Assembly (NCBI GenBank): GCA_028023455.1 | Contig: JAQFVV010006197.1 | Coordinates: forward strand, 20,085,254 to 20,149,253 | Direction: 5' to 3' | Length of the DNA stretch: 64,000 nucleotides | Source: Epiperipatus broadwayi | Taxonomy: Eukaryota; Onychophora; Udeonychophora; Euonychophora; Peripatidae | Shown: one piece after another, positions 1 through 11,529 of the stretch | Numbering within the stretch: position 1 is the stretch's first letter | Layout: each line of letters begins with the position of its first letter | Notes under the pieces: generated by a model | Databases searched by the model: none | Told to the model about the DNA's origin: nothing | The model's input: only the letters and a program-made list of their open reading frames with translations | Program-made: the position numbers and the translations under genes

Positions 1-3000
1 ACCAGTTAAAATGCAAAAATACTAGATTTTTATCAATATTTTACCCTGTTAAACCTGTAAAAGAAAAGAAAAAAACTATATTAACTTCTCCCTTTATACA
101 TAAACATTTAAATAAATGTTTTATTATTCCTTTCTATAAAAAGTTTTGTTAAATGACTTCATTTAAACTTGAACTTGTCAGATGAGACTATATTATTATT
201 GAATATATTTATTTCTTAAATCATACACTTTTGAAACTTAACTATATACATATTAAAGATTTTCACAGTCTTAACATGTAAATACTAAAATTATGAAAAT
301 TTTTCTGTAAATGAAATTAGATAAAACTTTCAACTATAATATAAAGATAACTATAAACTAAAAAAGATAGTGCAAATGGAAGCATTTAACTTATAATTAA
401 TAATAGCATTTGTTTGATTTGCATTAAGTTAAAAGATGGACATACTCAACAAATGATATTGTTGATAGTAATCATATGCTTCAACTTGCACTATGTGTGT
501 TAAATGGAATTTGCCTGGTTAGATTATAGCTGAAGATTTTATCTAGTTTAACATGAAAAAAATCTCACTGTAATATCAATGTTTGTATATATAATATTTA
601 TTTATGAGCCTGAATTGTTATAACAATTACTATAATTTTTACAATATGTCATTTTTATAATATTCTTATAACTTTTAACAATTACTATAATTTTTACAAT
701 ATGTCATTTTTATAATATTCTTATAACTTTTAATTGAACTATTTCTATTTCATTCCATTTTAACAATTTTTTGTGTCATCATCATACTTTCCCTTCATTA
801 GTTTTGATCTCTAATACATATTTACAGAATCTCAAGAATTCATAAAACTTTTAAAACCACATTTCTATACCTTTCAATTTTAAATAATCAACATACTTCT
901 TTCCTCTTTTACTTTTTTTTTCTTCACCTCTTTTTTCTTTCTCATAAATCTTTCAAAATCGATTAACATATAAAAACTTAACCAATACAATTGTCTCCCC
1001 ACCTCCTCAATCTTCCAATCCTCATCTATTTTCCCCCAATTATTTAAATACTAAACCACTTTTCGTCTTCTTTTTTAATATTATAACTCCAAAACTTTAA
1101 AAGCTCAATTATTCCACTATAAAGAAAATATTTTGATAGACCTCTGCTTTAAGCTGTCATTTTTTAATTTTATTTTATTTTAAAACTTTAATCAAGTATA
1201 TAATTAAGATTAAATTCGCTTGAGGTTGCTAATCTCTGTGTTAACCTATAAACAAAATTAACAACTATAAGTTATAACATTCACTAAGAGTAAAAAAAAA
1301 TGCTGATAGAAATTATAATTCTAAATCATATAAGAGTTATAAATAATACATAAATGCACTGAAATGTTTTTAATCTCTTATAATCCTTCAGCAATATGTA
1401 CATTGGAACAAGATTATACTGGTGAAAGGAACACAAAAAAAATTCTAAATGCATGTCACACTTACTAATATTCTATTGTTTGATCTGACATGAAGTCAAA
1501 TATAAAATTATTTCTTAGGAACTTTTAAATGACATCTTGTTAATATATTAATCAGTAAGATTAGTAATTATTTTTACTATTGTACACAATGACAGTCATC
1601 ATGTTAAAAATTACATTATTACATGAACCAATTGTTTCATTGTCAATGAAGATGCTGTATGTCTAGATTTGATATAAATCTTTCAAAGAAAAGGATCAAT
1701 TTTTGGAATGCAATGTAGGAGTACTATTGGAAAGCTGACAGATGATATATTTGTTCAGATGATGGATTGTTTGATCACATGTATGATATTTGGCCAAAAC
1801 TGAAAGTCACTACAAAATAGAAATTCTGAATTTTAAGTGATGATGAGTAGTCTGATTTATCAACATAAAATGATGTCAGTACATTATTTCCAACAGCATT
1901 TAACAAAAGATTGATATGCAATTATTACTAAAAAGGTGATTAATTTTAACAACCACATTTCATAGGGAAAAGATAGCATTACACAGTAAGGCTATGTGCT
2001 TAGAGTTACACATTTAAAATAAAATATTGATGATTATGAAAGCTGATGATGAGAGAAATTGAATACATACAAATATTATAAATTATCAGCTAAAAGATTT
2101 TGTTCATTATAACAAATGAACATTAATATAAATTTCAAACACTATTTTGATATTTAGCTTTCTAAAAATTCATGTTAAGCATGTTCATAATACTTTTTGA
2201 AAGACATTACAGAGTAAAATCAGGTGAAGTATGCAAATTACGATAAAATGTGAACTAGTTCATATCTTATGTCATAAAGTAGATTTTCTTTAGAATTAAA
2301 TTTTTGACTCTATCTTTGCTAAGTTCTCATTGTTGTTAATAAAATATTTCAAGCCTATAAAGAATTGAACTGTAAAGATAACTGCGTGTTAAACAGTTTT
2401 GATATAAGATTATATTTTGTGATAATTAGAGACAGTGCAAAAATAAAAAAATGGGTGTACATACAATCCCAATTTTCAATAAGATTGATAACTAAAGTAA
2501 GTGGCATAAAACTACTTGCAAAAATATATCTCTAATAGTCATTTAAGTTACTAAAAGTTTGAAAATTTTTATGTTTTTCTAACTGAAATAATATTATCCA
2601 AATCAACAAAATGAATAACCATATCAATTTATAATTTATAGAGTTCTTTAATCTTATTTATTTCCTTCTACAAAATTTAAATTATATTGGCAAAATTTGC
2701 TGCAGCATATATTATTAGTAGCTTGCTAGTTAGATAGAAATTTTTATTTAATTAATCTTTTAGAAAAAAAATGAACAGTCTAAAATTATAATGGACTTCA
2801 ATACAAATTATTAATCTTATTCAAAGTGTCACTAAAATGCATTTTTAAAGCAAATACTGCAATATATAGATGATAAAAAAAAAATAGTTGATTATATATC
2901 TAGAAGTCATTTTTGATATCCTTAGCAAGAGCTTTGTTTACTTTAATACAATTATTTTTAATTCCAGATAGAGAAAACTATTATAAAATATTAGCTTTAT

Positions 3001-6000
3001 TAATATTAATAAAAGTACTTTAATAATATTTATGTATAGCTTGGAGGATTTTTTTCGTGAATAGATCATGATTCGATAGTCTTAAATTTAATTGAAACAT
3101 TACGAGTAGAACTTTTAGCTTTATTAGCATATATATATATTTTTTAATAGAAGAAACCCTTCTCAACTCACAACGCTACAAGATATTTTGTCTGCGTTTC
3201 TTATTTGAAAATATTTTCTTAAAAATTATGTAAACTTACTATTTAGAAAAAAGATATCGTAATTTTAAATATATGTACCATTACAATAAAAGGGAAATAG
3301 AACTAGCTTCATGCTAGTTATCAGACTTTAATCAATAATTAATAAAATAGTATAATAATAAAAAGCTTTTTATCTTGGCTGTGGGGGCCTTTTTCATTAT
3401 AAAATTATTATAATTTGTTTATTATCTTAATATAACAATTTCATAATAACTAAGGTAACCATTAAAAAACAAAGAACCCTATATATAAGCATTAGATATA
3501 TATATTTCCAATAAATGTTGAATAACATTTCTTCACTAAATATCAATGTCAATATTTAATATTTAATTCCCAAGTCATGTTTATACTCAATCATAATACA
3601 AAATTATTTGAAAAATTATCACAAGTATTTCTCAATTATAATGAAAATTTAAAAAAAAATTACATAGAAGACATAATTTTAGAAATAACTGACTAACAAG
3701 TTAAACAAATATTTATATATTTAAAAAAAAAATTACAAATATATTGCAATTACATATTACTAATATTAATAAAACAATACATGCCAACAAGTTAATTCAA
3801 ATAGTTTCTATTTCAGTTATATTTGATATAAAGCACAATATTGTGGTGTGATATTCCAAACATGCTATGAACCATATCAGTGTAATTGCTGTGGCAAAAT
3901 TATGAGATGGCAACACTGTATATATTAAGAGGAGCATACACTAATATTTATTTCTGAATCTTGTAAAAGTGAAGCTTTAATCATTTGAAATGCAGCTTTT
4001 AATTTTGTTTTAAAATTGGAGCTTCACAAGTTTTAGAATGAGTTGTAGATATTCCAAAAAATATGTGGTTACTGAATTATATCTTAGAAAATTTGACTTT
4101 ATCAGAATGAAATTAAATAAGACCCTGAAAAAATTAGATAAAGTTATAATTGATTCTTTTTGCTTCTCTAACTTATTTCCTTAATAAATCACATTCTATA
4201 TTGTAATGAAAATAAATAATATCTTTTGATTAATATTGCTCAGTCTGCTATTGAATTGAATCCTATATCCGTGCTTTGTCTGTTCTTTATTTAAAAATAA
4301 ATGATAAACACATATTACAAATAATAATTTCATACCTATTTTTTCTATCCCTTTTTTACTAATTATAACACTCATTCAATTTTATATTTAATACTGAATA
4401 AGATCTGTTCAAGAAGTTATGGTATCATTGAAATTTTTTTACCTGTGGACTAATCACTAGGGTACTCTAGAATCACAATTCGAGAAATACTGGTCTAGAT
4501 TTTTATTCTATTTTCTTTCATACCTAAAATGTTTCTGATTCTACATTTTACTATATTTCACGAAAAAAAAAAAATCAACTTAGTTTTTTCCTCGACTCCA
4601 TCAATCTCTCTCTCTTTTGTTTTTCAGTAATATTTTTTAAACGTTTTTCTAACTTTAAATTTCTTTATAGAAAATCTAATTTCTAAATATCTAAACGTAT
4701 TTAACCTAGTAGTGCTAATATCATTGCTATGCAATATTTAACTTTACTGACTTAATCTATTGTCTATTGTTATTACTGTATGTTGTAAAAAAAAAAAATA
4801 TCTAACTTTAATTAAATAATTGCGAAAATTATTTGGAAAATAAAAAGTTTCAAAAATTTTATTATACATTTAAATATGAAATAATATTCAAGTATATCCT
4901 CTTTATCTTAATAAATTTAGTTAGAAAAAAATAAATATATTTGCTCTTTCTCTACCTAAACTTATCCAGGTTAAAATTGTTTTTCAAAATGATCTCAGAG
5001 TTCTATACATTTTTTGCAAATCCCCTCTCCCCCGTTACATATTCTATTAATAAACTATTTTGGTAAAAACATGCATGCATAGTTTCTTTCATCTCTTTAA
5101 AACATGTTCTCCCATATTTAAATCTTTCCACTCTCATAATATATCATTTTTTTCTCTGTAAATTTAGCAATCTTAACCCCTTCTGTCAAATAAATATATA
5201 TCCCATTATTCAGTCCCTTAATTAAAAACTATTGTAATAACAATAAAAATTTAATAATTAATTACTGTTACATTTATTATTTATATATAGATTCAGATAT
5301 TAATGTTACAATCTATAAATCAGAATTCACTATTAAAGTTTCTAGTAAACAAATATATCATAAATTCTCTTCACAAAGACAGGTGGAGTATTTTGGCAGA
5401 AGAATACGATATATAATAATATTCGATCATCATTACTGTGAGCTTAACACAATTTATTTTAATTCTCTTCTCCCTACTCTAGAATCATCTATTGGAAGCT
5501 TGAGTAATCAATTGATACAAGATGCAGGGTCTTTATAATACTTTATCCTTAGACCATTTTCTCATTTTTGGCTTCATGTGAGTATTAGGATTTAAAGTTG
5601 AAAGTAGTGCAAATACACATCTAGAAACCTTCTTTTACTTCTTTATACTGTTAGAAGATATTAATACAGTATATTATCTAAGATCCCAGATTTTCCAAGC
5701 ATACAATAGATGGCTGTAGAATATAGTAAACAGAATTGCTCCTAACTCATGTGAATAGGCAAATAAAAGAGACATGTGAGAATGTTGTTAATATCTTAAT
5801 ATTAAAGACTGCATCAAAAACTTTAATTACCATATTAAGATTAATCTATAAAAACTTATGATCAAATACATAAAGCAACTAATGCAGGTTACAGTCAATT
5901 AACAAATATATCAGCCATCATTCTCTAATGCCTAAGTATTTGGTATATACTCTGAATTTCATTTGGAGAATGTTCATATTAATGCTTTAAACAAAATTAT

Positions 6001-6129
6001 AAAGATCTATTTAAGTTTTCTATTTCAAATTAATAAATTATAAAATAAAGTGCTATGATCAGACAATAATAAAAGACAGTTTGCTGTCACTTGCTCTTCT
6101 TTTTAAATAATATATTGTAGCATCTTAAT
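1..6129. other. AT-rich DNA without a recognisable gene
   Basis: All frames are densely stopped and nothing here resembles a conserved protein. The stretch is made of A/T runs, short (TA)n tracts and low-complexity DNA. The only clear structure is the tandem duplication at 622-731. I see no RNA gene or complete mobile element. Confidence 0.6.
622..731. repeat. Perfect 55-bp tandem duplication
   Basis: Positions 622-676 and 677-731 carry the same 55-bp AT-rich unit, beginning AACAATTACT and ending AACTTTT, with no differences that I can see. A perfect copy in otherwise decayed DNA suggests a recent local duplication. No coding or structural role is visible. Confidence 0.9.
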
Positions 6130-6137
6130 ATTTAGAC

Positions 6138-6393
6138 CAGGGATTCTTAGTAGGGGCAAAATCGCCCTATTGGGGGAGGGCAAATTGCCCTACTACAGGA
6201 CAAAAATTAAATTTCAGTGGAAGGGTGAAAAAATCTCAGGATTGCATTCAGAAGTTGTTCAAAACTGTTTAAATAAAAAGAGTAAATATAAAGCATTTTC
6301 TTGATTAAAACTTCATCAGGGTAAGTACAAAAATTTTTGTCTAAAAACTCTTTATGGGAGCAATAGTTAAAAAAAAAAGATTGAAAAACTCTG
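6138..6393. mobile_element. hAT-type MITE with 8-bp target duplication
   Basis: A 256-bp non-coding element begins CAGGGATTCTTAG and ends with the imperfect inverse TTGAAAAACTCTG. It is flanked by a perfect 8-bp direct repeat, ATTTAGAC, at 6130-6137 and 6394-6401. CAGGG-type termini with an 8-bp target duplication are the signature of the hAT superfamily. There is no transposase, so the element must be mobilised in trans. Near the left end, two short blocks (GGCAAAATCGCCC and GGCAAATTGCCC) repeat and are each near-palindromic, which fits subterminal transposase-binding motifs. Confidence 0.8.
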
Positions 6394-6401
6394 ATTTAGA
6401 C

Positions 6402-7661
6402 TTACATAACAATAAAATACATTAAATGTAGATATGTCATAAAAAATATATTAAAAAACTGAAAAGCAATGATAGATATTTTGTTATATAATTATAACAT
6501 TTCATTGTACTTAGTCTATGTTTGTCAAAAAATATCAATAACAATATAAATTTATATATATTAGTGTGTTTTCACAAATCTATCAAAAAGTTTAAACTTC
6601 TTAATTTTTGTCTTTCACTCTATTTTTTCTTCAAAAATTAAAATTGCCGTGCTTGTTTATGTATACCAATATGCAAGAATATTATGGTTGGAATAACAAG
6701 TATTTAATATAAAATAAAAATAGTTTATAAAAAGTTCAAGAACTAGAACTGGAATTGATCTGAGAATTTTATGCTCCAGAATTTGACACTCTACTACCAC
6801 ACTAAACCATTCATTAAAGTTGAGTATTTCTTTATTTAACAGTTCTTACTATAATGATATATTATCTTGTTGCGTGAATAAGGTATCAATCCATGAAAAT
6901 CTTTCACAGATAAAAAAATATAAGTTATCATTAATGATGATATAATGTCATAGCTTCATCGTAGTATACTACTGACTTTAGGTAAAGAACTTAAAATACT
7001 ACATATAATATATTAAAAATCAAAAAGCTTTATAGAATTTACTAAGATATGGATTTAACTTAAATGCATCTAATAATCAAATAAAATTCTCACAGAAGTA
7101 ATTATAGTAAAATTTAGAATTAAAAAATTCATTTATTAAAAATATTGATTCATTAGATATATGATCTAGGAAAGAGGAAATATATTGGTTCTTTTGAAAA
7201 AAAATTTTGAACTTTCCAGTGTTTTATTTAAAATATAAAAATTGGAACTTTAAATATATATATATATATGTAAGAAATGGAAAGGAAAAAACAGTTGTAT
7301 TAAAGATGATAATTGCATTAACCTGATTTAGCAATAATAATAATATTCCAAACGGATAAATCATTAATCATAGTAGTGATTAAAGAATATATTTTAAATA
7401 TTGTGTATATTTTAAATATTGTATTCTTTAATATAAATATTTTATCATCTTAACTATTTTTAGTTATAAAAAACTATAGTCAATACAATACTGAAAACAA
7501 AAATTTTTAAATGTATAATTTTGCAAAGTTTTTCTTTCAAATTCCAATTTTGATAATGACAGAAAAAATATGAATTTGTCTTAAAACTGCTAAAATATTC
7601 AACTATGCACAAAAATCAATAAGTTGCTTTTAAAAAAATACTTTACACACAAATATACACA
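6402..7661. other. AT-rich DNA without a recognisable gene
   Basis: No supported coding region or RNA was found. The stretch includes short (TA)n tracts near 7255-7270 and small imperfect palindromes around 7385-7435. Nothing else stands out. Confidence 0.5.
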
Positions 7662-7869
7662 TGATAATAGATCGACAATTGAAATCTTAAACTGGATTCC
7701 AAGAGATTGTAAAAGACCCAGAAAGAGGCCACATGTGAGATGGATGGATGAAATAGGAAAATGTGCAGGGGTGATGTGGAGAAGAGAGGCTAGAGATTGG
7801 AGAAAATGGATTAAACATGGAGAGACCATCATCCTGCAGTGGATTGATAATGGTTGACAATGATGATGG
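7662..7869 (+). pseudogene. 5'-truncated RTE-type LINE tail
   Basis: This is the last ~200 bp of the same RTE family found complete at 28889-31855. It matches 31650-31853 at roughly 93 percent by eye and is colinear to the end. The reading frame is still open through the C-terminal motif NWIPRDCKRPRKRPHVRWMD and stops at the same TGA (7855-7857). After the stop comes a short GAT/TGATG-rich tail, the usual 3' end of RTE elements. The abrupt 5' boundary at about 7662 is typical of incomplete target-primed reverse transcription. It encodes nothing functional; no endonuclease or polymerase part remains. Confidence 0.9.
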
Positions 7870-8560
7870 TTATATATATATATAGCATGTCCCTTGCACA
7901 AATAATCACAGAGTTAAGATGAATTTTAATATAATTACAGACCATAATATATATGAGCTAGGCCACATTTAAAATACAAGTACCACCATTTTCAACATTA
8001 CTGAACCACTGTAAAGCAAAGGTCTCATTTAATTTATTTTACAACTTCTGATCCATTACTTCTTTTTTCTGCACATCTAAATAAACTTTCTTATCTGACC
8101 CACCCGTTTTATATTGAACTAGAATGACTTTTACAATTTTTTGTATATAATTTAAAACTTCAGTTAACAAATATAAAAAGAAAAAAAAATTTAAAACTTC
8201 AGTTGTCTATCTATGATTTCTTTTAGTAAAATATCTAGGTCCATTTTAGTTTTGATCCTTATTTGCTCATTTTAACATCTTTATACACTTTTTTAAATAG
8301 TTTACAGTCTCAATAATGCTTTTGTATTAAATGTTCAAATCATATATCTATGACTAGAAATAAATAAAAGACATTAAAAACTTTTAGATCAGGTAAATAC
8401 ATAAATATACCACTTACTTTTAAAATTAATTTATTTCTATCATAAGCGTATCATCCAAATTTAATTTTATGATTATTTTCATCCGTGATATAAATAAATT
8501 TGCTATAAGATATTCAAAGTTGTAATTATAAATTTATTTTAAACGCACATTATTATATTA
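7870..8560. other. AT-rich DNA without a recognisable gene
   Basis: A (TA)n stretch lies just downstream of the RTE tail. The rest is AT-rich sequence with no conserved ORF and no obvious repeat structure. Confidence 0.5.
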
Positions 8561-8682
8561 AGTAAAATTTACTAAGGCTATAACCTCAAGTATATAAGCT
8601 TGTGTTTATGACCTGTAGAGGTCCCTACCTTCGCATTTTTCGGATGTATATTCTTGAGGTTACAGCCTTAGTAAATTTTACT
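8561..8682. mobile_element. Foldback MITE with 30-bp inverted ends
   Basis: The left arm 8561-8590 and right arm 8653-8682 are inverted copies of a 30-bp sequence beginning AGTAAAATTTACTAAGGC with a single mismatch, separated by a 62-bp loop. This is the structure of a short non-autonomous foldback element. The superfamily cannot be assigned. The loop is slightly less AT-rich (GACCTGTAGAGGTC, itself palindromic) and has no coding potential. Confidence 0.8.
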
Positions 8683-9223
8683 TTTTATAAGATTTTCATA
8701 ATTATTAATGTATTTTAATTCTTTATAATCAATATTTTTTTCATTTCAGAAACTCACTGAAAATTCTTTTTTATATCCATCTAATATCTATTGGATATTT
8801 TTTAAACTTCTGAAGCATTACTTATAAAATAGTTATATCACTTGCTAAATTCATTTATGCTGACCCCTTTTACTTCCCTTTTGAATATTCAAAATTTTTT
8901 CATATAAATTATAAAAAGCTTTGAAAAAATGAAATCCTTCCTTCTTGCGCTCCTTTCAGTGTTAGTCTTTTAATATCACTATACAGACTAATCACTACCA
9001 TTGCATATTCTTTCTAAAAGTTTCCTTATTACTTCAACATAGAGTCTGTAACTACATTTAAATTAAGTTTCTACTTCTATTGGAATATATTTTTTATCCT
9101 TATAAAATATCACCATTCTTTCAATCATTTGGCATTATATATCTTTATCATTTAGATCTTTTTTATATAACATTGCTAGTGATTTTTCTATTTTTTCAAC
9201 TGCATCTTTTATATATTGTCAAA

Positions 9224-9294
9224 GTGTTGACAGGGAAGCGAACCCGAGTCTGCTGCTTGAAAGGCAGTTATGCTAACCGCTAGGTCACCAACGC
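9224..9294 (-). tRNA. tRNA-like sequence, Glu/Gly type, probably a pseudogene or SINE head
   Basis: Read on the minus strand, this 71-nt segment starts GCGTTGG and ends TCAACAC, which pair as a 7-bp acceptor stem with one mismatch and one G-U. A four-pair anticodon stem CTGC/GCAG encloses a loop with anticodon TTC (Glu by decoding). The acceptor and GGTTAGCATA region look like metazoan tRNA-Gly/Glu genes. The B-box region reads GGGTTCGCTTCCC, one base off the consensus core, and the T-stem has mismatches. The D-stem is poor. These defects favour a pseudogene or the head of a tRNA-derived SINE. A short ORF on the plus strand across it is not a gene. Confidence 0.6.
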
Positions 9295-9506
9295 TTGATT
9301 TTTAAATGTCTGTAATGATTCTATCATTTATTAATTGATTTGCACAGCTTTACTGGTTAAGAAATTTCAGTTATTATTATTGTCTAGATTTTTTTTTTTT
9401 TTTGTTTTTCCGTTCTTTTTTTATTACATAGTTTTTTTGTAAAATGTGTATATTTCAAAAATCATTTATGTTTTCAATAGTTGTGATATTGTTTTTTACT
9501 CTATAT

Positions 9507-9905
9507 CAGGGGTCCCCAACCTTTTTGCACTTAACAGCACATTCTATAATACCGGCCTGGTTGCGGGCACCATTTATTTTTTCCAACCAGATGGCGGGCA
9601 CCATTCATTTTTTCAATGTAAATTTATAATTGGATATTGTTAATAATACACATAATGTACAAAAAAAATATTTATTTCAAAAATAAAATTTTAACATATA
9701 ATTAACCTTATATTTTTATGCTGTAAAAGTATAGTATGCCCTACAATTTGATTACAATATAATACTATAATTTATAAGAAATTTTAAAAATCAAATTTAT
9801 TTATATCAGATAAATAATTTTTTATTGTGTTAGGATAGCGGCGGGCACACATAAAATGGTTTGCAGGTGCCATGGTGCCCACGGGCATAGGGTTGGGGAC
9901 CCTTG
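9507..9905. mobile_element. hAT (Zaphod/Tip100-like) MITE with target duplication
   Basis: The 399-bp element starts CAGGGGTCCCCAACC and ends with the inverse GGTTGGGGACCCTTG. Flanks CTCTATAT (9499-9506) and CTCTATAC (9906-9913) form an 8-bp target duplication with one mismatch. The terminal sequence closely resembles the known Zaphod/Tip100 group of hAT transposons. Just inside the left end, a GCGGGCACCATT motif is repeated in tandem, and related GCGGGCAC/GTGCCC motifs recur near the right end, as expected for subterminal binding sites. The middle is AT-rich and non-coding, so this is a non-autonomous copy. Confidence 0.85.
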
Positions 9906-10084
9906 CTCTATACTTTAGCATTATATGGATATTGGATTATTACCATCATCTAATATTAAGTATTGAATAAATATCATGAGAAAAAATTAACTTTATTCAA
10001 ATTTTTTGAATTACATTCAACGATTAGTAATAACACACAGATTAGTATATGCACAACATTTTGAGTGGTATTATCCTCCTCTCT

Positions 10085-10245
10085 TCTACTAGAATTGGAA
10101 TTAAACCTGGACCCTTAGATTCTTGAATATTGAATCTTAAGGTAGGACTCAGTTGGTTAGAGCATTGCCACAAAGTTCAATATTCAAAAATATAAGGTCC
10201 AGGTTTGATTCTCATGCCAGTACTGGGACTGGTCATGCCAGTAAC
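10085..10245 (+). repeat. tRNA-derived SINE remnant with an inverted partial copy
   Basis: On the plus strand, GGACTCAGTTGGTTAGAGC (10145-10163) resembles a tRNA A-box region and GGTTTGATTCTC (10202-10213) a B-box, about 40 bp apart, as in the head of a tRNA-derived SINE. Immediately to the left, 10085-10138 contains the same B-box region (GTCCAGGTTTAATTCC) on the minus strand, so two heads face each other. No poly-A tail or clear target duplication was seen. The two halves could come from one foldback insertion or two events. Confidence 0.5.
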
Positions 10246-10373
10246 ACATGAAAAAAAGAGAATAATAATACTGCTTGAAATATTGTGTGTATACCAACCT
10301 ATGTACTATTACTAACAATTGGATGTAATAAAAATTTTTTAATAAAGTCAAATTTTTCTAAAGTCATTCAATA

Positions 10374-10691
10374 AACAGGTAAAGCTCTTTATACAGTAAT
10401 GCCACCCTGTGCCAACCAGAGTAATCAATTGGTGCCAGATGGCTTGTACATAAAATCCCCATCTAGTGCCTACTCATCCAATATCCCCAAACTAGTTTCA
10501 GGCTTGATGAAGGCCACAAGCCAGAAACTAGTTTGGGGATATTGGATGAGTAGGCACTAAATGGGGATTTTATGCCCAAGCCTTCTGGCATCCATTGATT
10601 ACTCTGGTTGGCACAGGGTGACACTATTGTATGGAGAGTTTTGCCTGTTTAATAACAGTTATGTGCTAGCATAAGAGATGGTAATCATGTG
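10374..10691 (+). mobile_element. Hammerhead-bearing (retrozyme-like) repeat, copy A
   Basis: This copy has two parts. The plus-strand part (~10504-10691) runs from the hammerhead region to the family 3' end (..ATCATGTGA). The left part (10374-10503) is an inverted copy of most of the same sequence, so the element is a large foldback. Direct repeats AAGTCATTCAATA (10361-10373) and AAGACATTCAATA (10692-10704) are a 13-bp target duplication with one mismatch, which marks it as a single insertion. The ribozyme core has decayed: UUGAUGA replaces CUGAUGA and the cleavage triplet is GUU, though helix II GGC/GCC and GAAAC remain. There is no protein-coding potential. The two arms now differ at several sites, so it is not very recent. 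Confidence 0.75.
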
Positions 10692-10704
10692 AAGACATTC
10701 AATA

Positions 10705-11529
10705 CTTAATATTAGATTATGGAAATAGTCCAATATATAAATGCAATAAAAATACCATCATCACAAACCTTCAGGAAAATACTATAACACTATCTGTCTT
10801 CTAATATTAATATAATGTTATATATATTTGAAACTTTTATTTTCTTCTATAACCTTCTTGTCTGTTGACAATTATTTCTTATATCAGTATTAACTCCAGA
10901 TACCTAGACATAAAAAAAAAAATCAATTAAATCTAAAAATGATTTTTAAAATGTTGACAAAATATATTACATCAAGTTAAATTGATTTTTTTGTTTGTTT
11001 TAGTTTAACATATTCAAGAAATCATTTCATAGATTTCAAAATTAATCAAATAATTTATGGAGTAACTTCATGGATTATTTGATTACGTATTCAATTTTGA
11101 AATTCAGGCATTTTCTTGTTTTTAACTGTTTAAATATAACTAAACTGACAAAATTTAAAGCTTTCATTTTAAAGTATATCAGTTAATTTTTTTTCAAGTC
11201 AAGGATGAGTGTTTTTAAAATATGGCATTCAAAAAATAAATACTTTATTATAATGATCCTCATAATTATTAAACTTTCTTTATCCAATGCTAATAAAATA
11301 TACTATTGAATTGAGTATTTTAAAATAATATATATATGTTAGGGATCTCTAAATGGTATTTTTAATTGTTGTAGACTTAGAAATAGCTAAGTTTCTTTGC
11401 TCAGCTTTAAAAAATTATAATTATTTAATATTTATGAGCAGAAAACATGTTTAAAATTTAATTTAAAATTATAGAACTTTAACAATGTGAAATTAATAAA
11501 AATATTTCATAATATTTCATAGTACATGA
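10705..11529. other. AT-rich DNA with one small foldback
   Basis: No gene is recognised. The only structure is an inverted repeat at 11034-11103: a segment starting ATTTCAAAATTAATCAAATA is followed nine bases later by its near-complement. It could be a very short foldback element or a chance palindrome. Confidence 0.5.
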
